DNA of 23,091 bases from B4-G1 sp964393895 (lineage in GTDB: Bacteria; Chloroflexota; Anaerolineae; B4-G1): NCBI GenBank assembly GCA_964393895.1, contig CAYMWP010000070.1:1-23091 (forward strand), in the 5' to 3' direction. Both the position numbers and the translations under genes were made by a program. This document shows positions 1 to 6,587 of this stretch, one piece after another; the stretch's first letter is position 1, and each line of letters starts with the position of its first letter. Below the pieces are notes generated by a model, which did not search any database, was not told the origin of the DNA, and worked only from the letters and a program-made list of their open reading frames with translations.

Positions 1-24
1 GCTGATTAACGAAGCTAGGGTATG

Positions 25-38
25 AGGACAGGTGTCCT
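25..38. repeat. Short perfect palindrome upstream of arfB
   Basis: AGGACA and TGTCCT (25-30 and 33-38) are perfect inverted copies around a GG spacer, 18 bases before the arfB start. It could be an operator half-site pair or part of a repeat element that begins outside the window. Nothing in the window identifies a regulator that would bind it. Confidence 0.35.
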
Positions 39-42
39 AAAC

Positions 43-55
43 GAAACACACCCAT
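43..55 (+). repeat. Copy of a repeat-end motif shared with the right-hand intergenic element
   Basis: The 13-mer GAAACACACCCAT sits directly against the arfB ATG. The identical 13-mer occurs at 22978-22990, and twelve of its bases occur inverted at 22837-22848, where the two copies form the outer arms of an inverted-repeat element. The left copy may be the end of a related element whose body lies outside the window. It occupies the place where the arfB ribosome binding site would be expected. Confidence 0.5.
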
Positions 56-481
56 ATGATTCCAATCACACCTACCCTGGCAATTGACGAGAGCGAAATC
101 CAATTGGAGTTCGCTCGCGCTTCAGGGCCGGGAGGGCAAAAGGTAAACAAGGTCTCCACTGCCGTGCAACTCCGCTTCGACGTGCGCAATTCGCCCTCCT
201 TACCCGACGACGTTCGCGCCTACCTGACCCATCTGGCCGGCAGGCGAATGACCAGAGACGGGGTGTTGATTATTGAGGCCCGCCGATTCCGCACGCAGGA
301 ACGGAACCGGCAGGACGCGATCAATCGGCTGGTCGAACTGATCCGCCAAGCGGCCAAAAAGTCCAAGCCCCGCCGCAAGACCAGGCCGACGCGCGCCTCG
401 AGGCAGCGCCGGTTAGAAGCCAAGCGTCGTAGCAGCGAGAAGAAGCAGTTGCGCCGCCCCGTTCCACCCTCGGAGTATTAG
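56..481 (+). CDS. arfB: Peptidyl-tRNA hydrolase ArfB (ribosome rescue, class I release-factor-like)
   Basis: The 141-residue product matches the ArfB/YaeJ/ICT1 family, small relatives of class I release factors that hydrolyse peptidyl-tRNA on ribosomes stalled without a stop codon. The catalytic GGQ motif sits near residues 26-28 in the context ASGPGGQKVNKV, as in the family, and the length is typical (about 135-140). The C-terminal 40 residues are strongly basic (RRKTRPTRASRQRRLEAKRR), which in E. coli ArfB inserts into the empty mRNA channel. There is no codon-recognition domain, which separates it from RF1 and RF2. The ATG at 56 is the first start giving the full conserved N-terminus; no Shine-Dalgarno sequence is visible because a repeat-end motif (43-55) abuts the start. 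The gene appears to be transcribed alone, with an inverted repeat following it. Confidence 0.93.
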   Translation: MIPITPTLAIDESEIQLEFARASGPGGQKVNKVSTAVQLRFDVRNSPSLPDDVRAYLTHLAGRRMTRDGVLIIEARRFRTQERNRQDAINRLVELIRQAAKKSKPRRKTRPTRASRQRRLEAKRRSSEKKQLRRPVPPSEY

Positions 482-516
482 TAAGCGGATGGTAAGTGTT
501 CAGGTCATTCGTGTTG

Positions 517-626
517 TCAACCACAAAGAGCACGAAGGACACCAAGCAAGCAGCACAGCTATGACGTTTTTACCAAGTTCTGTGGCTATTTGTGCCTTCA
601 CCTTTGTGTCCTTTGTGGTAAATAAA
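517..626. repeat. Inverted-repeat element with ACCACAAAG ends
   Basis: ACCACAAAG (520-528) and CTTTGTGGT (611-619) are perfect inverted copies. The similarity continues inward imperfectly (CACGAAGGACACC against CACCTTTGTGTCC), and a second pair GCACA/TGTGC (553-557, 591-595) lies inside. The element fills most of the 277-base gap between arfB and the lipoprotein gene and has no credible coding potential. It resembles a miniature inverted-repeat element. From memory, similar ACCACAAAG/GGACAC inverted repeats are common in some environmental bacterial genomes; I cannot verify that here. It could also act as a factor-independent pause or end for arfB transcription, although no T-run follows. Confidence 0.6.
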
Positions 627-721
627 CATCCCCCTGAATGCTTACAGCGGATGAACAGTCACGCCCCACTTCTGAGGAGGCGCCTCACATATTTGTTGCG
701 GAATCCCCACATTGCGCTGCC

Positions 722-749
722 TTGACAAGCGACCCGGCCGGCGTATACT
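722..749 (+). promoter_or_regulatory. Near-consensus sigma70-type promoter for the lipoprotein gene
   Basis: TTGACA (722-727) is a perfect -35 box and TATACT (744-749) differs from TATAAT at one base, with a 16-bp spacer. Transcription would be expected to begin about 7 bases after the -10 box, near 755-757, while the GTG start of the next gene is at 759. The message should therefore be leaderless or nearly so. No Shine-Dalgarno sequence could fit between the predicted start site and the codon. Confidence 0.75.
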
Positions 750-758
750 TGTCCCACC

Positions 759-1913
759 GTGACCGCCAAAGTACAACCGGAAGAAATAAAAACGTCACCA
801 TGCCAGGGCGCGCTTTTGCCGCTCGCCGTCATCCTGTTATCGCTGCTGGTGGCCTGCGCGCCGCCGCCTCTTCCGACCGCCAGCCCCCCCACCCTTTTCC
901 CTACCTCTCCTCCCACGATCACCGCGCCGCCTCACCCCACACCCACGCCCGTCCCTGCGCCTACTCCCACCCCCACGCCGACCCCCGCCCCCACGCTAGA
1001 CCCGGCCGCCGTCGCTGCCCACGTCGCCGCCGCAGAGGAACGTCTGGAAGCGGAAGAGATCGAGCCACTGTGTATGCGCTGGGAAGACACGGACGCCGAC
1101 GGAGAGCCAGAGTGGGTGGGCCTGCACCTGCAACCCGGCGAGCCATCCCGGCTGAAAGCCTTTATCCTCGACGGCGACGCCTGGCACGACCTGCTCCCCC
1201 TCCCAGACGAGAAACACGGTCTGGGCGAGTACCCCCACTGCGAGCTAGAAATACGCGACGCCAACGACGACGGGCGAGTCGAAATCCTCATCTGGGGACA
1301 CGCGGGAAGCAGCACGGACCTGCTCCACATCTTTGTCTGGGACGGAACGAGCTACGCGCTGCTCGCTTTCTTCGAAGGGAACGCTGGCGTGCGCCTGGCA
1401 AACGAGGACGGAGACCTGGCCGATGAGGTGTACGTCGGTTATGAGGCGGGGGACGACCTGGTGTGGGAAGCGGTTCATACCTGGGACGGGGCCAACTATG
1501 GCTGGACGTGGGAACGCTACACCTGGTTCTACCTGGACCGCCCTCACGTCTATCTCGCCGACACGCCGGAGCACGCCGTCATCTCCTTCTACCTGGCGGT
1601 GGACGACCGCGACCTGTCGGCGGCCTACGGCCTGCTCGGCCCCACGTCCCAGGCGGCCACGCCGGCCGGAGAGTGGATGGTCGGCTTTGCCACCACTGTG
1701 GCGGTAGAGGTCGGCGGAGTGCACGAGATTGGGCGCAACGGGGACAGCGCCGCCGTCATCGCCCAGGTGCGGGCCTACGACAACGTGGACGGCCGCGTCA
1801 TCGTCACCTCGTGGGACGTCGAGTGGACGGTCGTGCAGACGCCCGGCGGCTGGCGATTGGAGAGCGGTACCGCGGACGAGCTGGAGCGCTGGGAGGCGGT
1901 CTATTACCCATAA
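759..1913 (+). CDS. Secreted lipoprotein with Thr-Pro linker, D-x-D-x-DG repeats and NTF2-like tail
   Basis: The 384-residue product starts at a GTG only two to four bases after the predicted transcription start. A hydrophobic segment (about residues 18-31) ends in the lipobox LVAC with Cys33, so lipidation and attachment to the outer face of the membrane are expected. Residues 34-83 form a linker of Thr-Pro and Pro repeats. The middle part (about 100-245) contains three acidic stretches, DTDADGEPE, DANDDGRVE and NEDGDLADE, reminiscent of FG-GAP/VCBS-type calcium-binding repeats that report values of a stored quantity. The last 130 residues (TPEHAVISFYLAVDDRDLSAAYGLL onward) resemble the NTF2/SnoaL-like cone fold found in Chloroflexota lipoproteins. 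No enzyme active site is recognised. The next gene begins 36 bases downstream and could share the transcript. Confidence 0.85.
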   Translation: MTAKVQPEEIKTSPCQGALLPLAVILLSLLVACAPPPLPTASPPTLFPTSPPTITAPPHPTPTPVPAPTPTPTPTPAPTLDPAAVAAHVAAAEERLEAEEIEPLCMRWEDTDADGEPEWVGLHLQPGEPSRLKAFILDGDAWHDLLPLPDEKHGLGEYPHCELEIRDANDDGRVEILIWGHAGSSTDLLHIFVWDGTSYALLAFFEGNAGVRLANEDGDLADEVYVGYEAGDDLVWEAVHTWDGANYGWTWERYTWFYLDRPHVYLADTPEHAVISFYLAVDDRDLSAAYGLLGPTSQAATPAGEWMVGFATTVAVEVGGVHEIGRNGDSAAVIAQVRAYDNVDGRVIVTSWDVEWTVVQTPGGWRLESGTADELERWEAVYYP

Positions 1914-1949
1914 CCTCGAGCGCATGCCCAGGGCAGTGGAGGGTGGATT

Positions 1950-3908
1950 GTGATCCACGCGGCCTGGAAATCAAAGGAGCGATATCTCGTCTTGACCGGC
2001 CTGCTGGCAGTCGCCGTGATCGCCGCGCTCGTCTACGGGCCCGGCCTGGGACTGCCCTTTTACTCCGATGACGTCTATCACTTTCTCTGGGTCGAGACCC
2101 ACGACGCGGACGAACTGCTGATGCCGGCCGGCTCCTTCGCCAGCTACCGCCCCCTACCCTCCCTCGTCTGGTACCTGTGGCGACACACGGTCGGATTTTA
2201 CAGCCCGGCCGGATTCTACGCCCTCAACCTGCTCCTCCACATCGCCAACGGCTGGCTGGTGATAGCGCTGGCCCGGCGACTGAGCGCCGGGACACCGCCC
2301 GCCCAACGGCGCTGGCTCTCCTGGGCGGCGGGCCTGATCTTTGTCCTGTATCCATTTTCATACCAGGCGGTGCTGTGGGTAGGGGCGCTGACCCACTTGT
2401 TGGGCGCTTTCCTGATCCTGCTGGCGGTGCTGCTCTACGACCGGGGCCGGCGCGGCGGATGGGGATGGCTGGTCGCCTCCTGGCTGATCGGGCTGCTGGC
2501 CCCTTTCGCCAACGAAGCCGGATTGACCCTCGTCGGTCTGGCCCTGCTCTACGAATGGGCGACCCGCAAAGCGACCAGGATCGCTCCCGCGTTACCTTAC
2601 CTGGCCGGGCCGGCCCTTTACCTGACGGTCTGGCTGAAATGGGGAGCGAGAGAGCCAGCGGGATTGCTGGAGCGCGCCAGGCAAGCGGAGCAACTGCTGC
2701 AAAAGGCGACCTTTTTCGCCCAGGGTGCGACTTTTCCCCTCCAATTCGCCGCGGCCCGCCTCGCCGACCGCTGGGACTGGAGCGTGGGACAGGCAGTGGG
2801 CTGGGGCGTGATCGTCTCCCTGATAATACTGGTGCTATGTCACACTCGATTTGGATGGCGGCGGCTAGCGCTGGCCTGGGGCTGGGTGGCGCTGACGGTA
2901 CTGCCGCCGCTGGTCGCCCTTTCGGCGGCCTACGTGGACACCGCACCCCGACTCCTCTACATCCCCGCCCTCGGCGTGGCCTATCTATGGGGCGGGATGG
3001 TAGCAGGCCTGCGGCGGCCCGTCCAAAGACTGGCTCCAATCCTGCAGACGGCGGCCCTGGCCCTGATCCTACTGCCCAGCTTGCTCTTTTTGCGCCAGCG
3101 AATGACCCTCTTCCAGTTGGTCGCTCGCCCGGTGCGGCAGGCGGTGGAAGTGAGCCGGACATCGCCCGAGGCATCGCTCCTCTTTGTCAACCTGCCTGCC
3201 TGGGCGGCCTACAAGGAAAACGTCTTTCCCGTCAGCACAGAAGGAGTGGCCTTTATGGCCGACTATGTCGGCATGAGGGATTTCGTCTGGGCCAACACCG
3301 GCCTCACTAGCGGGGCGCAGGCAGCGACCTTTGCCAACATCCTGCCAGAACGGCCCTACTGGTACGGCTCTTGGGGCCAGGTCCAAGATTGGGAGTCGCT
3401 GGATCGAGCCATCCGGAACGCCGAGCGGGTCTATGTGGCGCTGTATGGGGAACGAGAGATACAATTGGTCGAAGCGGGCGGCGTGAGCAGCGCCGTTCCG
3501 ACCTCCCCACCCCTGGCCCGCTTCGAGGGCGGCATCAACCTGCTCACAGCCCAGGCGACTACCCAGGCGGACGGCCTGACCATCGTACTGAACTGGTCGG
3601 CCGAGGTACACCCAGAGATCGGAGACTCGGTCTTTGCCCAACTGTTCGACGAACAGGGGCAATTGTTGAGCCAGGCCGACGGGCTGGCCCTGGCGAACAT
3701 GTTCCCTTTCTGGCTTTGCCGGGCGGGGGACGTGGTGCGCGACGTGCGCTGGCTTCCCGTTCCGGGGGGACTCGCACCGGGGGAATACACCTTACGGGTG
3801 GGGATGTACAACATCAACAGCGGCGCGCGTCGCCCGGTGTGGGACGAGGGGGGGGCGCGCCTGGCCGACGACGTGGCGCCGGCCCTGAGACTCAGCGTGA
3901 GGCAATGA
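1950..3908 (+). CDS. GT-C-like polytopic membrane protein, probable glycosyltransferase
   Basis: The 652-residue product has a first membrane helix at about residues 10-30 followed by a loop with the acidic pair Asp40-Asp41 in FYSDDVYHFLW. An Asp pair in the first extracytoplasmic loop is the hallmark of GT-C enzymes that use lipid-linked sugars (PMT, TMTC and related families). The motif SYRPL and the helix NLLLHIANGWLV also fit that group. About ten helices run to residue 385. The remaining 265 residues are mostly soluble and include a beta-rich domain near the C-terminus (LTIVLNWSAEVHPEIGD to LRVGMYNINSGARRPVW). The GTG start at 1950 is supported by GGAGGG at 1938-1943 with 6 bases spacing. 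Acceptor and donor are unknown. An O-glycosyl transfer role next to a surface-glycan locus is plausible but inferred. Confidence 0.75.
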   Translation: MIHAAWKSKERYLVLTGLLAVAVIAALVYGPGLGLPFYSDDVYHFLWVETHDADELLMPAGSFASYRPLPSLVWYLWRHTVGFYSPAGFYALNLLLHIANGWLVIALARRLSAGTPPAQRRWLSWAAGLIFVLYPFSYQAVLWVGALTHLLGAFLILLAVLLYDRGRRGGWGWLVASWLIGLLAPFANEAGLTLVGLALLYEWATRKATRIAPALPYLAGPALYLTVWLKWGAREPAGLLERARQAEQLLQKATFFAQGATFPLQFAAARLADRWDWSVGQAVGWGVIVSLIILVLCHTRFGWRRLALAWGWVALTVLPPLVALSAAYVDTAPRLLYIPALGVAYLWGGMVAGLRRPVQRLAPILQTAALALILLPSLLFLRQRMTLFQLVARPVRQAVEVSRTSPEASLLFVNLPAWAAYKENVFPVSTEGVAFMADYVGMRDFVWANTGLTSGAQAATFANILPERPYWYGSWGQVQDWESLDRAIRNAERVYVALYGEREIQLVEAGGVSSAVPTSPPLARFEGGINLLTAQATTQADGLTIVLNWSAEVHPEIGDSVFAQLFDEQGQLLSQADGLALANMFPFWLCRAGDVVRDVRWLPVPGGLAPGEYTLRVGMYNINSGARRPVWDEGGARLADDVAPALRLSVRQ

Positions 3909-3920
3909 AAAAGATCTCTC

Positions 3921-4934
3921 GTGAACATCATCCAGATTAACAAGTTGACCAAGACCTTTGTCACTGCGGAGAAACGATCGGGGTTCGCTGCCAGCCTGCG
4001 CTCGCTACTGCGCCCTCAGCGACGGGAAATCCAGGCCGTCAAAGACGTCACCTTCGACATCGCAGCGGGCGAGCGATTGGCCTTCATTGGCCCCAACGGC
4101 GCCGGCAAATCCACCACCATCAAGATGCTGACCGGCATCCTCTACCCCACATCGGGCAGCGCGCTAGTGTTGGGCAAGACCCCCTGGCGGGACCGCCGAG
4201 AGTTGGCCTACGAGATCGGGGCCGTTTTCGGGCAAAAGTCCCAGCTCTGGTACCATCTCCCCCCGGCGGATTCCTTCGAGTTGCTGGCCCGCATCTACGA
4301 GTTGCAACCGGCCGCCTACCGCGAGCGCCTGGCATATCTGGTTGACCTGTTCGAGATCAACGACTATTTACAATCACCGGTGCGGAAACTGTCACTGGGG
4401 GAGCGCATGCGCTGCGAGATCGCCGCCTCGCTCCTGCATCGCCCGCGCATCCTCTTCCTGGACGAGCCGACCATCGGCCTGGACGTCGTCGTCAAGCAGC
4501 GCATCCGCGACCTGATATTGGAACTCAACCAGCAGGAGGGGGTCACCATCTTTCTCACCTCCCACGACGCCGGGGACGTCGAGGTCCTCTGCCGGAGAGC
4601 TATGGTCATCAACCACGGCGAGGTGATCTATGACGGAAAGGTCTCCACTTTGAGGCGGGACTATATCCGCACCAAAACAGTCTCCCTGAAACTGGGCGAG
4701 CCCTGGGAAGGATTCGATGACCCAGGCGTTCAGGTGCTAAAGCACAAAGGGTACGGGGTCAAGCTGGAAGTGGATACTGGAGCCACGCCCATCGAGGAGG
4801 TGATCGGACGCCTCCTGGCGCGGTACGCCGTCGTGGACATCAACGTGGATAACCCCCCGATGGAACAAATCATCGCCCGCATCTACGAGGCGGAAGGACG
4901 GATTGACGACCTATCCCTCGAGGAGGGAGAATGA
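3921..4934 (+). CDS. ABC transporter ATP-binding protein (COG4586-like)
   Basis: The 337-residue product is a complete ABC ATPase. It shows Walker A at residues 57-65 (GPNGAGKST), the signature LSLGE at 157-161, Walker B ILFLDEP at 177-183 and the switch histidine in LTSHDAGDVE. The N-terminal insertion before Walker A (SGFAASLRSLLRPQRRE) and a C-terminal extension after residue 240 agree with the COG4586 group, which pairs with two COG3694/COG4587-type permeases. The following two genes are exactly such permeases, linked by ATGA overlaps, so the three should form one complex. The start is a GTG at 3921, 12 bases after the upstream stop, without a clear Shine-Dalgarno sequence, suggesting translational coupling. 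The substrate of this family is unknown; export is assumed because no binding protein is present. Confidence 0.92.
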   Translation: MNIIQINKLTKTFVTAEKRSGFAASLRSLLRPQRREIQAVKDVTFDIAAGERLAFIGPNGAGKSTTIKMLTGILYPTSGSALVLGKTPWRDRRELAYEIGAVFGQKSQLWYHLPPADSFELLARIYELQPAAYRERLAYLVDLFEINDYLQSPVRKLSLGERMRCEIAASLLHRPRILFLDEPTIGLDVVVKQRIRDLILELNQQEGVTIFLTSHDAGDVEVLCRRAMVINHGEVIYDGKVSTLRRDYIRTKTVSLKLGEPWEGFDDPGVQVLKHKGYGVKLEVDTGATPIEEVIGRLLARYAVVDINVDNPPMEQIIARIYEAEGRIDDLSLEEGE

Positions 4935-5719
4935 CCCGCTACGGATTCGTCCTGTGGACTGCCGCCCGGCAACAGTGGACCTACCGGGCCGAGCTGGCGA
5001 TGCGGACAATTCAGATGGCGCTCTTTATGGGCGTCTTTATGGCGCTGTGGACGACCGCCTTTGGCGTCAGTGGGCAAGCCGAACTGTCTGGCTACACAGT
5101 GGTAGAGATGGTCTGGTACCTGGCGATGACCGAGACCATCACCCTTTCCAGTTCGCGGGTCTTTATCGAGATCAGCGAGGCGGTCAAGGCCGGCGATCTG
5201 GCCTACACACTAACCCGCCCGCTGAGCTATCCATTCTACCAGGTAGCGAACTCGCTAGGCAACTCGGCTCCGCGCTTCCTGCTCAACTTGCTGATGGCGG
5301 CGGCCGTCGTGGGGCTGGGGATGAGGCAGGTAGCAGGCAGCCTACCTGGCTTGCTGGCCTTCCTGGGCACGGCCGCGCTGGCCCTGCTGTTGGATGCGCT
5401 CGTCGCCGTCCTCATCGGTTTGCTGGCCTTTTGGATCGAGGAGGTAATGCCGATATTTTGGATCTATCAGAAACTACTCTTCACCGTGGGCGGATTGTTC
5501 CTCCCGTTGGAGATGTTCCCGGATTGGCTGCGGAGGGTGGCCGAGTGGATGCCGTTCCAATTCATCACCTACGTCCCGGCCCGCACATTCGTCGCCTTTG
5601 AGCCAGAGTTTGTGCTGCGGGCAGTGGGGGGGCAAATCATCTACGTCGCTGTGTTGACCGGACTGGTGATATTCGTCTGGCGGCGGGCCCAACTGCGCCT
5701 GGTCGTGCACGGAGGATGA
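4931..5719 (+). CDS. ABC-2 type permease, first subunit (COG4587/COG3694-like)
   Basis: The 262-residue product has about six membrane helices, the first pair around residues 22-60, the others between 105 and 160, 168-195 and 228-252, the usual layout of ABC-2 permeases of about 260 residues. The segment VEMVWYLAMTETITLSSSRVFIEISEAVKAGDLAYTLTRPL is characteristic: the phrase GDLAYTLTRPLSYPFY recurs in the family as the cytoplasmic coupling region (compare GDLDYYLALPADPLV in the next gene). The ATG at 4931 overlaps the ATPase stop as ATGA, and GAGGGAGA precedes it. It should form a heterodimeric membrane domain with the next product. Confidence 0.88.
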   Translation: MTRYGFVLWTAARQQWTYRAELAMRTIQMALFMGVFMALWTTAFGVSGQAELSGYTVVEMVWYLAMTETITLSSSRVFIEISEAVKAGDLAYTLTRPLSYPFYQVANSLGNSAPRFLLNLLMAAAVVGLGMRQVAGSLPGLLAFLGTAALALLLDALVAVLIGLLAFWIEEVMPIFWIYQKLLFTVGGLFLPLEMFPDWLRRVAEWMPFQFITYVPARTFVAFEPEFVLRAVGGQIIYVAVLTGLVIFVWRRAQLRLVVHGG

Positions 5720-6507
5720 TGGGTATAAAGACCATACGACTGGTGCTGGGCTACCTGCGGCATAACCTGATGTCAGCAATGGCCTATCGAGGGGCCTTTC
5801 TGTTGCAAGTGTTTGGAATGATACTGAACAACACGATGCTGCTCTTCTTCTGGTGGGTGCTATTCAACCGGCTGCCCAGTCTGCGCGGGTGGGACCTGAC
5901 CGGGGTGATGACTATCTACGGGATAACCGCTTTCGGCTTTGGCGCAGCCAACGTGGTCTGCGGCAACAGCTTTCTGGTGGCGCGCGTTGTAGCCCGTGGC
6001 GACCTGGATTATTATCTGGCCCTGCCGGCCGATCCACTGGTGCACCTGTTGGTCTCGCGTATGTCGCTCTCTGCCTGGGGGGACATGCTCTTTGGCCTGG
6101 GGGTCTTTCTGATCGCCGCGCCGGGCCAATGGGCGCGCTTGCCGTTGTTCCTGCTGCTGAGCCTGCTGGCCGGGCTGGTCATCGTGGCCTTTAGCGTGCT
6201 GGTGGGGTCACTGGCCTTTTGGGTGGGCAACGCCGACAATCTGGCAGGCCAGGCGATCAACGCGCTCATCACCTTCAGCTTGTATCCGGCCGATATTTTC
6301 CCAGGGCTGGTGCGAGTGCTGCTCTACACCCTGATCCCCGGAGCCTTCGTCGGCTCAGTGCCGGCGGAACTGCTGAGCGATTTCGATTGGGACAAACTGG
6401 CAACGCTGGTAGCCTTCAGCGTTGGGATCGCGCTCGCGGCGCGAGCGGTCTTTCGGTGGGGACTGCGACGGTACGAATCCGGCAACCTGGTGACGGTGCG
6501 GGGGTGA
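5716..6507 (+). CDS. ABC-2 type permease, second subunit (COG3694/COG4587-like)
   Basis: The 263-residue product is a second six-helix ABC-2 permease. It is alignable with its neighbour around the coupling region (SFLVARVVARGDLDYYLALPADP), indicating an old duplication. The gene overlaps the previous one by ATGA at 5716-5719. GGAGG (5711-5715) touches this ATG, so translation might instead begin at the next ATG at 5719, which leaves 3 bases of spacing and removes one residue. Together with the two genes before it this completes an exporter with one ATPase and two permeases. The transport unit ends here, facing a convergent gene 80 bases away. Confidence 0.87.
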   Translation: MMGIKTIRLVLGYLRHNLMSAMAYRGAFLLQVFGMILNNTMLLFFWWVLFNRLPSLRGWDLTGVMTIYGITAFGFGAANVVCGNSFLVARVVARGDLDYYLALPADPLVHLLVSRMSLSAWGDMLFGLGVFLIAAPGQWARLPLFLLLSLLAGLVIVAFSVLVGSLAFWVGNADNLAGQAINALITFSLYPADIFPGLVRVLLYTLIPGAFVGSVPAELLSDFDWDKLATLVAFSVGIALAARAVFRWGLRRYESGNLVTVRG

Positions 6508-6587
6508 CGCAAGACGCCGGCCTGAAAGAGCCGGGACTGGACTGCTTTCCAGCGCCGCCTGTTCCACGGCAGCGCGGCTTTGCCACC
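6508..6587. other. Convergent intergenic region with GC-rich hairpins
   Basis: Two transcription units end facing each other across 80 bases. CCGGC/GCCGG around 6519-6536 and CTGGA/TCCAG around 6536-6552 can form short hairpins. No T-run follows on either strand, so they are not convincing intrinsic terminators, but bidirectional termination here would be economical. Confidence 0.3.

Noticed and set aside
489..725. A small 78-codon frame after arfB
   Set aside because: It lies in the inverted-repeat element, resembles no protein and lacks a ribosome binding site.
638..1426. A 262-codon + strand frame overlapping the lipoprotein gene
   Set aside because: Its sequence is Arg/Pro/His-rich low-complexity translation of another frame. 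The lipoprotein frame has a signal peptide, lipobox and promoter.
3905..3940. A tiny ATG frame overlapping the GT-C-like stop
   Set aside because: It has only eleven codons, ends inside the ATPase gene, and has no feature of a leader peptide.
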